A stretch of DNA of 8,395 nt from the NCBI GenBank assembly GCA_021731215.1, contig JAKFXU010000098.1:1-8395 (forward strand), read 5' to 3'. The position numbers and the translations under genes are program-made. Under the pieces are notes generated by a model. The model did no database searches. It worked only from the letters and a program-made list of their open reading frames with translations, and was not told where the DNA came from. The stretch's first letter is position 1. Each line of letters begins with the position of its first letter. This document shows positions 1 through 6,240 of this stretch, one piece after another. The stretch comes from Rhodoferax sp. (GTDB lineage: Bacteria > Pseudomonadota > Gammaproteobacteria > Burkholderiales > Burkholderiaceae_C).

Positions 1-1
1 G

Positions 2-112
2 CGCCGCCAGGGCTCGATCCGGGTCGTGTCCGACGGTCATCTGGTCGACCATGCGCTCGATGGCGTGGCGCAGACCGCCTTGCAAAATGACCTGGGCCAG
101 CTGCAGCAATAG
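2..112 (+). CDS. C-terminal end of an unrecognised protein (partial)
   Basis: An open frame enters from the left edge and ends at a TAG at 110-112, giving 36 residues that end in ALQNDLGQLQQ. Third codon positions are strongly G/C, as in the real genes of this window, so this is probably the true 3' end of a + strand gene whose body lies outside. The fragment contains a beta-like stretch (SIRVVSDGHLVDH) followed by a probable amphipathic helix. I do not recognise the family and assign no function. It converges on glgB, with a repeat-filled gap of 236 bp between the two stop codons. Confidence 0.55.
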   Translation, partial: RRQGSIRVVSDGHLVDHALDGVAQTALQNDLGQLQQ

Positions 113-159
113 TCCTTGCCGTGCCGGCCAGCGTCCTAGGGTTTGTTCGGTAATAAGTT

Positions 160-247
160 GTAGGGTGGGCAAAGCGCAGCGTGCCCACCATCTTCAATCC
201 GTGCAGTCAAACCAGTCCGTGGGCACGCTGCGCTTTGCCCACCCTAC
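160..247. repeat. Perfect 29-bp inverted repeat with 30-nt loop
   Basis: The left arm is 160-188 (starts GTAGGGTGGGCAAAGCGCAG) and the right arm is 219-247. The arms are exact reverse complements over all 29 bases, and the 30-nt loop spans 189-218. The element begins 47 bp after the stop at 112 and lies between two convergent genes. Transcribed from either side it would form a very stable hairpin that could end or protect both transcripts, but no T-tract follows on either strand. Sequences beginning GTAGGGTGGGC are, as far as I recall, dispersed intergenic repeats in many proteobacteria. That family assignment is from memory; the palindrome itself is directly visible. Confidence 0.85.
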
Positions 248-260
248 GGCTACCCCAGCC

Positions 261-347
261 TTCTAGCCGCCGCGCCGGGCCGCCTCAAGCAAGGCAAGCC
301 CCCTCGGGGGGCAGCGCAGTACACGAAGTGACAAGCGTGGGGGCCAG
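261..347. repeat. G/C-rich intergenic repeat, Comamonadaceae type
   Basis: This stretch has the look of an intergenic repeat I associate with Rhodoferax, Polaromonas and Acidovorax genomes: a CCGCCGCGCCGGGCCGCC-like start, a CCCCCTCGGGGGG core, then ACACGAAGTG and GCGTGGGGGC. The core GCCCCC-TCG-GGGGGC (298-312) is a 6-bp stem with a 3-nt loop. A second G-run at 338-343 could pair with the same C-run as an alternative fold. It ends directly beside the glgB stop codon (349-351), so it would form the 3' untranslated region of glgB. The repeat-family identity is from memory; boundaries are approximate. Confidence 0.55.
298..312. terminator. Short GC hairpin downstream of glgB, possible transcript end
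   Basis: GCCCCC (298-303) and GGGGGC (307-312) pair around the loop TCG. The hairpin lies 36 bp past the glgB stop when read on the - strand. No run of T follows on either strand, so it is not a canonical intrinsic terminator. It may stabilise the mRNA 3' end or simply be part of the surrounding repeat. Confidence 0.3.
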
Positions 348-348
348 C

Positions 349-2226
349 TTAGCCAGGGGCGCTGTGCTCAAGAATGAGGGTGGAAAGCGGTGGCAGGGTC
401 AGGTCAACCGAGTGCGCCTGACCGTGGGAGGGCGCCGGCGCCGCCGCAACGCCGCCCAGATTGCCCCAACCGGCGCCGCCAAATTCGAGGGCGTCGCTGT
501 TGATCAGCTCGCGCCAGAAACCGGTCATCGGCACACCGAGCCGGTAGTTGCTGCGCGGCACCGGCGTCATGTTGCTGACCACCAGCACGCTCGCGCCGCC
601 TTCACGCGGTTTGCGCAGGAAGGCATAGACGCTGGCCTGGGCGTCGTCGGCCGCCACCCATTCAAAGCCGGCCGGTGAAAAATCGAGCTGGTAGAGCGCC
701 GGTGTGGACCGGTAGACGCGGTTGAGCTGCGTGACAAAGCGCTGCAGCCCGGCATGCCCGTCCTGAGCGGCGAGCCACCATTCCAGTTCGCCGTCGTGGT
801 TCCATTCGCGCCGCTGGCCGAATTCGCCGCCCATGAACAGCAGCTTCTTGCCCGGATGGCCCCACATCCACCCGAACAGCGCGCGCAGATTGGCGAACTG
901 CTGCCAGGCATCGCCCGGCATCTTGCCCAGCAGCGAGCCTTTGCCGTGCACCACTTCGTCGTGCGACAGCGGCAAGACAAAATTCTCATTGAAGGCGTAA
1001 GCGGTCGGGAAGGTCAGTTGGTGATGATGGTATTTGCGGTGGATCGGCTGCTGCCTCATGTATGACAGGTTGTCGTGCATCCAGCCCATGTTCCACTTCA
1101 TGCCAAAGCCCAGGCCGCCCATGTCGGTCGGGCGTGACACCCGTGGCCAGGCGGTCGATTCCTCGGCCATCGTGAGGGTGTCGGGGTGCTCGCGGTAGAC
1201 CGCGCGGTTCAACGTTTGCAGAAACTCGATCGCCTCCAGGTTTTCGCGCCCGCCGTGGCGGTTGGCGATCCACTGGCCCGGCTCGCGCGCGTAATCGAGG
1301 TAAAGCATGGAGGCCACGGCGTCCACCCGCAGCCCGTCCAGGTGGTATTGGCCGAGCCAGAACTGAGCCGAGGAGGTCAGAAAACTGCGCACTTCAGCGC
1401 GCCCGTAATTGAAGATGCTCGACTTCCATTCCGGGTGAAAACCCTGGCGCGGATCGGCGTGCTCGAACAGATGCGTGCCATCGAAATAGCCCAGCCCGTG
1501 CTCGTCGGTCGGAAAATGCGAAGGCACCCAGTCCAGCAGCACACCGATGCCCTGCTGGTGCAGGTGGTCGACAAAATACATGAGGTCCTGCGGCGTGCCA
1601 TAGCGCGCGGTCGGCGCAAAGTAACCGGTGCTCTGATAGCCCCAGGAGCCGTAGAACGGGTGCTCGGTGACCGGCATCAGCTCGACGTGGGTAAAGCCCA
1701 TCTGGATCACGTAGTCGGCCAGCCGGTGCGCCAGTTCGCGGTAGCCCAGCAAGTGCCCGTCGTCGCGCCGCCAGGAACCCAGATGGACTTCGTAGATCGC
1801 CATCGGCGCGTCCAGCGCATTCCTGGGCCCGCGCGCGGCCATCCACGGCGCGTCCTGCCACTCGTATTCGAGGCTCCAGATGCGCGAGGCGGTGGCGGGC
1901 GGCAGTTCGGCGTAGATCGCGAACGGATCGGCCTTGTCCACCCCATAGTCCCCCTGGCGCGAGCGGATGCGGTACTTGTAGCCCTGCCCGTGCCGGGCGT
2001 GTTCGGCAAAGCCCTGCCAGATGCCGGAGCTGTCGCTGCGCTGATGCAGGGGATCGGCCTCGCCCGACCAGTAATTCCAGTCGCCCACGACCGAGACCGA
2101 TTGGGCATTGGGCGCCCAGAGCGCGAAGTCGGCGCCGCCGCCGGGGCGCAGGTGGCAGCCGAGTTGGTCTGACAAATGGGCGTGCGTTCCTTCGCGCAAC
2201 AGATAGATATCGCGTTCGCTGATCAT
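349..2226 (-). CDS. glgB: 1,4-alpha-glucan branching enzyme (GlgB), GH13
   Basis: This 625-residue enzyme cuts alpha-1,4 chains and re-attaches them through alpha-1,6 bonds, the last step of glycogen synthesis, in the cytosol. An N-terminal CBM48-like beta domain covers about residues 25-110 (ADFALWAPNAQSVSVVGDWN). The GH13 barrel follows with its four signatures: DWVPSHF (232-238), GLRVDAVASM (298-307, nucleophile D302), TMAEES (352-357, acid/base E355) and LSHDEVVHGKGS (420-431, D423). A C-terminal beta domain covers about 520-622. At 625 residues against about 728 in E. coli, it is the short form with a single N-terminal domain. The ATG at 2226 is preceded by AAGG about 9 nt upstream, and MISERDIYLLREGTH is a typical start for the short form. 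No glgA, glgC or glgX is in the window. It lies 106 bp downstream of crcB on the same strand. Confidence 0.97.
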   Translation of the reverse strand: MISERDIYLLREGTHAHLSDQLGCHLRPGGGADFALWAPNAQSVSVVGDWNYWSGEADPLHQRSDSSGIWQGFAEHARHGQGYKYRIRSRQGDYGVDKADPFAIYAELPPATASRIWSLEYEWQDAPWMAARGPRNALDAPMAIYEVHLGSWRRDDGHLLGYRELAHRLADYVIQMGFTHVELMPVTEHPFYGSWGYQSTGYFAPTARYGTPQDLMYFVDHLHQQGIGVLLDWVPSHFPTDEHGLGYFDGTHLFEHADPRQGFHPEWKSSIFNYGRAEVRSFLTSSAQFWLGQYHLDGLRVDAVASMLYLDYAREPGQWIANRHGGRENLEAIEFLQTLNRAVYREHPDTLTMAEESTAWPRVSRPTDMGGLGFGMKWNMGWMHDNLSYMRQQPIHRKYHHHQLTFPTAYAFNENFVLPLSHDEVVHGKGSLLGKMPGDAWQQFANLRALFGWMWGHPGKKLLFMGGEFGQRREWNHDGELEWWLAAQDGHAGLQRFVTQLNRVYRSTPALYQLDFSPAGFEWVAADDAQASVYAFLRKPREGGASVLVVSNMTPVPRSNYRLGVPMTGFWRELINSDALEFGGAGWGNLGGVAAAPAPSHGQAHSVDLTLPPLSTLILEHSAPG

Positions 2227-2332
2227 ATTTTTTTACCTTAACACAAGCGCGGGAACGGACCCTCTCCTTGACCACGAGCAAAGGCCGGGTGCTGGCCGGC
2301 GCCTGGCGCGCACCGTGTGGTCAACGCGTCAA
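2227..2332 (-). other. Structured spacer between crcB and glgB
   Basis: This 106-bp gap holds an exact 8-bp inverted repeat, TTGACCAC (2268-2275) and GTGGTCAA (2317-2324). Nested inside are GGTGC (2288-2292) pairing with GCACC (2310-2314) and a GCGCC/GGCGC palindrome around 2299-2309. It lies 8 bp after the crcB stop read on the - strand. No T-run follows the outer arm in that direction, so it is not a standard terminator; it could slow or end crcB transcription, or be an operator for glgB. The glgB ribosome binding site (AAGG) is near 2236-2239. I saw no convincing sigma-70 promoter for glgB here. Confidence 0.4.
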
Positions 2333-2716
2333 TCAGGCCCGCGTAGCCATCAAAAACAGGGCGCTCTTGATGCCCGCCAGCGTCAGCGCGAGCGAACCAA
2401 ACAGGTGCAGCGCGGCGGTGCCCAATGCCAGCGCATAGCGCTGCTGGCCCAGCATGGCGACCACTTCCGCCGAGAAACTGGAAAAGGTGGTGAGTGCGCC
2501 CAAAAACCCCGTCACCAGCGCCAGGCGCCAGACCGGGTCCATCTGCGGCAGGGTCTGAAACACGGCCACGCAGACGCCCACCAGATAGCCACCGATCAGG
2601 TTGGCCGCCAGGGTGCCCCAGGGCAGCACGGCACCGGGACTGAGCCACAGGCCCAGACCCCAGCGGGCGAGGGCGCCGATGCTGGCGCCGATACAAATTG
2701 CGAAGACAGAGATCAT
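2333..2716 (-). CDS. crcB: Fluoride-specific ion channel CrcB/Fluc
   Basis: This 127-residue inner-membrane protein exports fluoride; the family works as antiparallel dimers. Four hydrophobic segments are visible at about residues 3-24, 33-55, 64-90 and 96-122. Family motifs are GASIGALARWGLG (10-22, conserved R18), GTLAANLIGGYLVG (34-47, pore N39) and TGFLGALTTFSSFS (69-82, the broken third helix with the phenylalanines that line the pore). The start MISVFAICIGAS fits the family. An in-frame ATG at 2740 would add eight unlikely residues (MANYDGGT) and overlap the start codon of the divergent LysR gene. A GGTGG sits close upstream of the chosen ATG as a weak ribosome binding site. I saw no fluoride riboswitch upstream. 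Confidence 0.93.
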   Translation of the reverse strand: MISVFAICIGASIGALARWGLGLWLSPGAVLPWGTLAANLIGGYLVGVCVAVFQTLPQMDPVWRLALVTGFLGALTTFSSFSAEVVAMLGQQRYALALGTAALHLFGSLALTLAGIKSALFLMATRA

Positions 2717-2738
2717 GGTGCCACCATCATAATTCGCC
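2717..2738. promoter_or_regulatory. 22-bp divergent gap between crcB and LysR starts
   Basis: Only 22 bp separate the chosen crcB ATG (2716) from the LysR ATG (2739). On the + strand CATAAT (2728-2733) resembles a -10 box. On the - strand TATGAT (complement of 2726-2731) does too, and the two overlap almost completely. Neither has a good -35 box at 16-18 bp; the best + strand candidate, AAGACA at 2703-2708, is 19 bp away. If used, both would give nearly leaderless transcripts. The LysR gene has no visible Shine-Dalgarno, which agrees with that. This is a suggestion only. Confidence 0.25.
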
Positions 2739-3653
2739 ATGAACCTGCGTTTTGTTGAGGCCTTCTATTGGGTCGCGTCGCTCAAAAGCATCTCGCGGGC
2801 GGCCGACAAGCTGTTTTTGACGCAGTCCGCCATGTCGAGCCGGATTTCCACGCTGGAGGACGAGTTGGGGGTGCTGCTGCTGGACCGGCGCGACAAACAG
2901 TTCAAGCTCACCGCAGCCGGCGCGCGGTTTCTGGTGTACGCCCACAAGCTGCTGGAATTGCAGCGCGAGGTCAAAGCCGAAATGGGTTCCGGCGCGCCGC
3001 TGGCCGTGTCGATGCGCATTGGCGCGATCGAATCGGTGCTCCATTCCTGGCTGATTCCCTGGCTGGAGAAACTGCGCAGCGATCAGCCCGGGCTGGAGTT
3101 GGAGCTGACGGTGGAAACCACACCGATCCTGATCGACCAGATCCAGCGCGGCACCCTTGATCTGGTCTTTGCGGTGTTGCCGGCTTCCGCCGACGGCGTG
3201 CGAAACCATGCGCTGCCGCCGATGGAAATGGCCTTCGTGGGCCATCCGGCACTGCATAAAAAAAGAAAATACCGGCTTGACGAGCTGGCCGAAATGGAAT
3301 TGTTGACCTTTCAAAAAGGCTCGCAGCCGCACGTCACGCTGCTGGACTTGTTCCGCCAGCACAAGATGGAGCCCAAAAGAGTGCACGCCATTTCGTCGAT
3401 CTCCGCCATGGTGCAACTGGTGCAGGGCGGCTTTGGCGTGGCCTTGCTGCCGCGCGTTGCCGTGCAGCGCCTGACCGGTTTTGCCAGTCTGAAACTGCTG
3501 AGCTGCGATGCGCGGCTGCAGTCCCTGCCGATCCACGCCAGCTACCGCACAGCCCCCACTTCGCAAACGGTGGAAACCGTGGTCAAGTCAGCGATTGCCT
3601 TCGTGGAGGGGGCGTCCAATGCACCAAAACGGGGGTTCAAGGGTAAACCCTGA
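2739..3653 (+). CDS. LysR-family transcriptional regulator
   Basis: A 304-residue DNA-binding regulator of normal LysR length. The winged helix-turn-helix is at the N-terminus (about residues 1-60). ISRAADKLFLTQSAMSSRISTLEDELG fits the LysR recognition region, followed by LLLDRRDKQFKLTAAGARFL. The ligand-binding, periplasmic-binding-protein-like domain runs from about 88 to 295 and carries the typical GGFGVALLPR near residue 230. It is co-directional with the DUF1445-TRAP-oxoprolinase genes and ends 112 bp before them, so it is probably their regulator, with the imported compound or a metabolite as effector; that role is inference. It diverges from crcB with a 22-bp gap. The last ~12 residues (APKRGFKGKP) are basic and lie beyond the conserved fold. 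No specific regulator name can be given. Confidence 0.93.
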   Translation: MNLRFVEAFYWVASLKSISRAADKLFLTQSAMSSRISTLEDELGVLLLDRRDKQFKLTAAGARFLVYAHKLLELQREVKAEMGSGAPLAVSMRIGAIESVLHSWLIPWLEKLRSDQPGLELELTVETTPILIDQIQRGTLDLVFAVLPASADGVRNHALPPMEMAFVGHPALHKKRKYRLDELAEMELLTFQKGSQPHVTLLDLFRQHKMEPKRVHAISSISAMVQLVQGGFGVALLPRVAVQRLTGFASLKLLSCDARLQSLPIHASYRTAPTSQTVETVVKSAIAFVEGASNAPKRGFKGKP

Positions 3654-3674
3654 AAATCGAAAAAATCGATGCTG

Positions 3675-3700
3675 TGAGCAAAAAATTTTGAATTTGCGCA
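3675..3700. promoter_or_regulatory. Candidate LysR operator dyad
   Basis: TGAGCAAA (3675-3682) and TTTGCGCA (3693-3700) form an inverted repeat matching at 7 of 8 positions, with a 10-bp A/T-rich spacer. Size, symmetry and AT-rich centre resemble LysR-type binding sites, and it lies between the regulator gene and its presumed targets. Binding by the neighbouring LysR protein is inferred. Confidence 0.4.
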
Positions 3701-3722
3701 ACGACAGGTGAGCTTCCACAAT
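3694..3722 (+). promoter_or_regulatory. Possible weak sigma-70 promoter for the DUF1445-TRAP operon
   Basis: TTGCGC (3694-3699) and CACAAT (3717-3722) are spaced by 17 bp. They match the -35 and -10 consensus at 3 and 4 of 6 positions, as expected for an activator-dependent promoter. The -35 box overlaps the right arm of the dyad at 3675-3700. Transcription would start near 3729, about 36 nt before the chosen GTG. Confidence 0.3.
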
Positions 3723-3765
3723 CCGCCCATCGTCATCCGCATGACATGTGAATCGGGGTATTCAA

Positions 3766-4590
3766 GTGAGCACTTTGTCGGAATCAATACTGTCGGTTTT
3801 TGGCCCTGAAGGAGCCAGGAATGCGCAGCATGTGCGCCAGCTGATCCGCCAGGGCGTCTGGCAGTCGCACACCAGCGGTCTGGCCAGTGATCACGTGCAG
3901 GGCAATGTGGTGATTCTTCCCGAGGCGCTGGCCGCTGACTTTTTGCGCTACTGCCAGCGCAACCCCAAGCCCTGCCCGCTGCTGGCCGTGTCGGAGCCGG
4001 GCCAGGCCATGCTGCCGGGACTCGGCGCCGATATCGACATTCGCTCCGACCTGCCGCGCTACCGCGTCTGGCGCCAGGGTGAAGTGGTCGCTGAACCGAC
4101 CGACATCTCATCCCTGTGGCGCGCTGATTTGGTGACGTTTGTGCTGGGCTGCTCGTTCTCGTTCGAGCAGGCCTTGCTGCAAGCGGGCCTGCCCTTGCGG
4201 CATATAGCGCAGGGCAAGAACGTGGCCATGTACCGCACCCATATCGAAACCGAGCCGGCCGGCGTATTCCAGGGTCCGATGGTGGTGTCGATGCGGCCCA
4301 TGAAGGCGGCGGCGGCCATTCGCGCGGTGCAGGTGACATCGCGCTTCCCCAATGTGCATGGCGCGCCGGTGCACCTGGGCGATCCCGCCCTGATCGGCAT
4401 CACCCGTCTGGACGCGCCCGATTACGGCGACGCGGTGGACGTGATGGAAGACGAAATTCCGGTGTTCTGGGCCTGCGGCGTCACGCCCCAAGCAGCGCTG
4501 GTTCAGGCCCGCCCCGCGTTCTGCATCACCCATGCCCCGGGGGCAATGCTGATCACTGACCTGCTCAATCAACAACTCGCATCGTTTTGA
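3766..4590 (+). CDS. DUF1445 / D-glutamate cyclase-like protein (putative hydro-lyase)
   Basis: A 274-residue cytosolic protein of the DUF1445 (YcsI-like, 'putative hydro-lyase') family. The mammalian relative DGLUCY converts D-glutamate to 5-oxo-D-proline; bacterial members are mostly uncharacterised. Signatures in order are HTSGLA (35-40), VQGNVVILP (44-52), [10 protein letters not shown] (64-73), GCSFSFE (128-134), MYRT (155-158), VVSMRP (173-178), [10 protein letters not shown] (198-207) and [11 protein letters not shown] (232-242). The C-terminal [11 protein letters not shown] is also typical. Length is normal for the family. The start is uncertain: GTG at 3766 (MSTLSES) has a GGGG about 8 nt upstream and begins where conservation starts, while a GTG at 3748 would add six residues (MNRGIQ). 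The gene lies 23 bp before dctP and next to an oxoprolinase, supporting a role in glutamate/5-oxoproline-like metabolism. The exact reaction is not proven by sequence. Confidence 0.88.
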   Translation: MSTLSESILSVFGPEGARNAQHVRQLIRQGVWQSHTSGLASDHVQGNVVILPEALAADFLRYCQRNPKPCPLLAVSEPGQAMLPGLGADIDIRSDLPRYRVWRQGEVVAEPTDISSLWRADLVTFVLGCSFSFEQALLQAGLPLRHIAQGKNVAMYRTHIETEPAGVFQGPMVVSMRPMKAAAAIRAVQVTSRFPNVHGAPVHLGDPALIGITRLDAPDYGDAVDVMEDEIPVFWACGVTPQAALVQARPAFCITHAPGAMLITDLLNQQLASF

Positions 4591-4613
4591 CCGCGACCAA
4601 CTTAGGAACTTCA

Positions 4614-5585
4614 ATGAAAAAACTTGTCTTCATCCTGGCCTGCGCTGCCACCCTGACTGCACCGCTGGCGTTGGCGCAAGCGAAATGGGACCTGCCAACG
4701 GCGTACGCCAGCAATACCTTCCAGACGGAAAATGTGCAACAGTTTGCCGACGACGTCGGCAAGGCCACGGGCGGCAAGCTCAAGATCACCGTGCATGCCG
4801 GCGCGTCCCTGTACAAAATGCCGGAAATCAAGCGTGCAGTTCAAACCGGCCAGGTGCAAATAGGCGAATTCATCCTCTCTGGCGCTTCCAATGAAAATGC
4901 CCTGTTTGGCGTGGATTCCATTCCTTTCCTGGCGACCAGCTACGACGCGGCCGAAAAACTCTATATCGCTGCCAGGCCGGCGACCGAAAAATTGCTGGCA
5001 GACCAAGGGTTGAAGCTGTTGTTCTCCGTGCCATGGCCTGGGCAGTCCTTGTACTCGATCAAGCCCATGAAGACGATGGACGATTTCAAAGGCACGAAGA
5101 TGCGCGCCTATAACCCGGCCACCACCCGGATTGCGCAACTGGTGAAAGCCCAGCCGGTCACTATTCAGTTGGCCGAATTGGGTCAGGCGCTGGCGACCGG
5201 TGCGGTGGACAACTTTTTGACCTCCAGCGCCAGCGGGGTCGACAGCAAGCTGTATGAGCAGACCAAGCATTTCTACATCGTGAGTGCCTGGTTGCCGCGC
5301 AATGCCACGGTGGTGAACAAGAAGGCTTTTGACGCCCTGGACCAAGCCACCCAGGATGCCATAGTGAGTGCCGGCAAGGCTGCTGAAGTACGTGGCTGGG
5401 CCGCAAGCCGCTCCAAGGACGCGGACTATATCAAAGAGCTGGGGAAAAACGGCATGACCACCGGCCTGCCAACCGCCGAGATTCGCGACGGCTTGAACAA
5501 GATTGGCGCGACCATGACTGAAGAGTGGCTCAAGACAGCGGGACCCGATGGCAAAGCCATCATTGACGCCTACCGCAAGTTGTAA
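4614..5585 (+). CDS. TRAP transporter substrate-binding protein (DctP family)
   Basis: A 323-residue periplasmic binding protein that captures the ligand for the TRAP transporter encoded next. A signal peptide is clear: MKK, a hydrophobic core, and cleavage near ALA-QA (after residue 21) or AQA-KW (after 23). The mature part shows the DctP pattern, with FKGTKMRAYNP (158-168) carrying the conserved arginine (R164) that contacts the substrate carboxylate. QLAELGQALATGAVDN (185-200) follows, then a long C-terminal helical part. The ligand should therefore be a carboxylate; 5-oxoproline, glutamate or a similar compound is suggested by the neighbours only. The ATG at 4614 has AGGA (4604-4607) at good spacing; the in-frame ATG nine codons upstream would spoil the signal peptide. 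It is 23 bp after the DUF1445 stop and 112 bp before dctQ. Confidence 0.94.
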   Translation: MKKLVFILACAATLTAPLALAQAKWDLPTAYASNTFQTENVQQFADDVGKATGGKLKITVHAGASLYKMPEIKRAVQTGQVQIGEFILSGASNENALFGVDSIPFLATSYDAAEKLYIAARPATEKLLADQGLKLLFSVPWPGQSLYSIKPMKTMDDFKGTKMRAYNPATTRIAQLVKAQPVTIQLAELGQALATGAVDNFLTSSASGVDSKLYEQTKHFYIVSAWLPRNATVVNKKAFDALDQATQDAIVSAGKAAEVRGWAASRSKDADYIKELGKNGMTTGLPTAEIRDGLNKIGATMTEEWLKTAGPDGKAIIDAYRKL

Positions 5586-5595
5586 GCAGCAAGCG

Positions 5596-5640
5596 GGCAC
5601 GCCCCCTGGAGTGGCCGTCGCGGCCCTTCAAGGGGTTGCC
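5596..5640 (+). other. Intercistronic hairpin between dctP and dctQ
   Basis: A long stem-loop lies 10 bp after the dctP stop. CCCCT (5603-5607) pairs with AGGGG (5631-5635), GAG with the matching CTT side, and GGCC (5613-5616) with GGCC (5622-5625) around the loop GTCGC. Two mismatches and one G-U pair interrupt it. An outer GGCA (5596-5599)/TGCC (5637-5640) adds to the stem. No T-run follows, so it is not a standard terminator. It probably protects the dctP mRNA 3' end or attenuates transcription, giving more binding protein than membrane subunits, as in other binding-protein operons. It may belong to a dispersed repeat family. Confidence 0.55.
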
Positions 5641-5697
5641 AGACCGGGCGCGGCACACACGCCGTATTCAATTTGTGTTGTCCTCCAGGAGCAGGCC

Positions 5698-6210
5698 ATG
5701 AATAACGTTGTCAAAAACTTCTACAAACTCCTCCTGGTCCTCGCATGCCTTTCGATGGTGACTGCGTTCAGTGTGATCGTTCTGGGGGTGGCCGCCCGGG
5801 AGTTCCTGTGGGACATCCCCGGTCTGGACGCCTATGCGGGTTACGCCATTGCCGCAACCTTGTTTCTGGCTTTGCCGGAGACGCTCAGGCACGGCGACCA
5901 CATCCGGGTCAGCATGGTGTTGCAGAAACTGCCCGCTCGCGCCAAGCTGGTTTTGGAGTACTGGTGCCTTGGCGCCGCAGTGGTGCTGAGCGCTTATTTT
6001 GCATGGTTCGCCGCCCGCATGGCCTGGATCTCCTATGCCTTTCATGACGTGTCGTCCGCGGCCGACGTCACCCCGCTCTGGATACCGCAAACCCTGATGG
6101 TGCTGGGCAGTATTGGTTTTGCGCTTGCGTTCGTTGACGCTTTGGTCAGCCGCCTGCAAGGCCGGCCCTTCTTTGAAGTGGCCGACGGCGAATCCGCCCA
6201 CGCTGAATAA
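5698..6210 (+). CDS. TRAP transporter small membrane subunit (DctQ family)
   Basis: A 170-residue inner-membrane protein, the small subunit that pairs with DctM in a tripartite TRAP carrier driven by an ion gradient. Four membrane segments are visible at about residues 9-32, 45-62, 84-105 and 128-150, the normal DctQ topology. Family marks are R34 after helix 1 (VAAREFL), ETLRHGDHIRV (61-71) in the first cytosolic loop and TPLWIPQ (125-131) before helix 4. The ATG at 5698 has AGGAG (5687-5691) six bases upstream, a strong ribosome binding site that decides the start over earlier in-frame codons reaching back to 5548. It is followed by dctM after 30 bp. Confidence 0.94.
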   Translation: MNNVVKNFYKLLLVLACLSMVTAFSVIVLGVAAREFLWDIPGLDAYAGYAIAATLFLALPETLRHGDHIRVSMVLQKLPARAKLVLEYWCLGAAVVLSAYFAWFAARMAWISYAFHDVSSAADVTPLWIPQTLMVLGSIGFALAFVDALVSRLQGRPFFEVADGESAHAE

Positions 6211-6240
6211 ACCCCGCTCATCCAACCTGGAATAAATGCC

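Larger units (their letters stand above)
3654..3765 (+). other. AT-rich intergenic control region upstream of the catabolic operon
   Basis: The first part of this gap (about 3652-3697) is markedly A/T-rich compared with the rest of the window. It holds a small palindrome ATCGA-AAAAA-TCGAT (3656-3670), an A6T4 tract (3680-3689), the larger dyad at 3675-3700 and a weak promoter-like pair at 3694-3722. Together these look like a LysR-type control region for the downstream genes. The small palindrome right after the LysR stop is too weak to call a terminator. Confidence 0.5.

Noticed and set aside
160..247. CRISPR repeat pair
   Set aside because: The two 29-bp units are inverted rather than direct, there are only two, and no cas gene is near.
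51..678. Short + strand open frames across the left intergenic region
   Set aside because: They run through the inverted repeat and the antisense of glgB, have no ribosome binding site and look like no protein family.
1186..2172. 328-codon open frame on the + strand
   Set aside because: It is antisense to glgB, whose catalytic motifs are all present; the antisense product is Val/Arg/Gln-rich with no motif.
2717..2800. Fluoride riboswitch upstream of crcB
   Set aside because: The sequence upstream of crcB is the LysR coding region with only 22 bp between the genes; no riboswitch-like conserved core was seen.
2727..3566. 279-codon open frame on the - strand
   Set aside because: It is antisense to the LysR gene, with a Gln/His-rich, low-information product.
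4611..5600. 329-codon open frame on the - strand
   Set aside because: It is fully antisense to dctP, which has a signal peptide, a ribosome binding site and family motifs; the antisense product resembles nothing known.
5603..5635. Intrinsic terminator after dctP
   Set aside because: The stem is strong but is followed by only two T residues, and dctQ/dctM clearly continue the operon; it is kept as an intercistronic hairpin.
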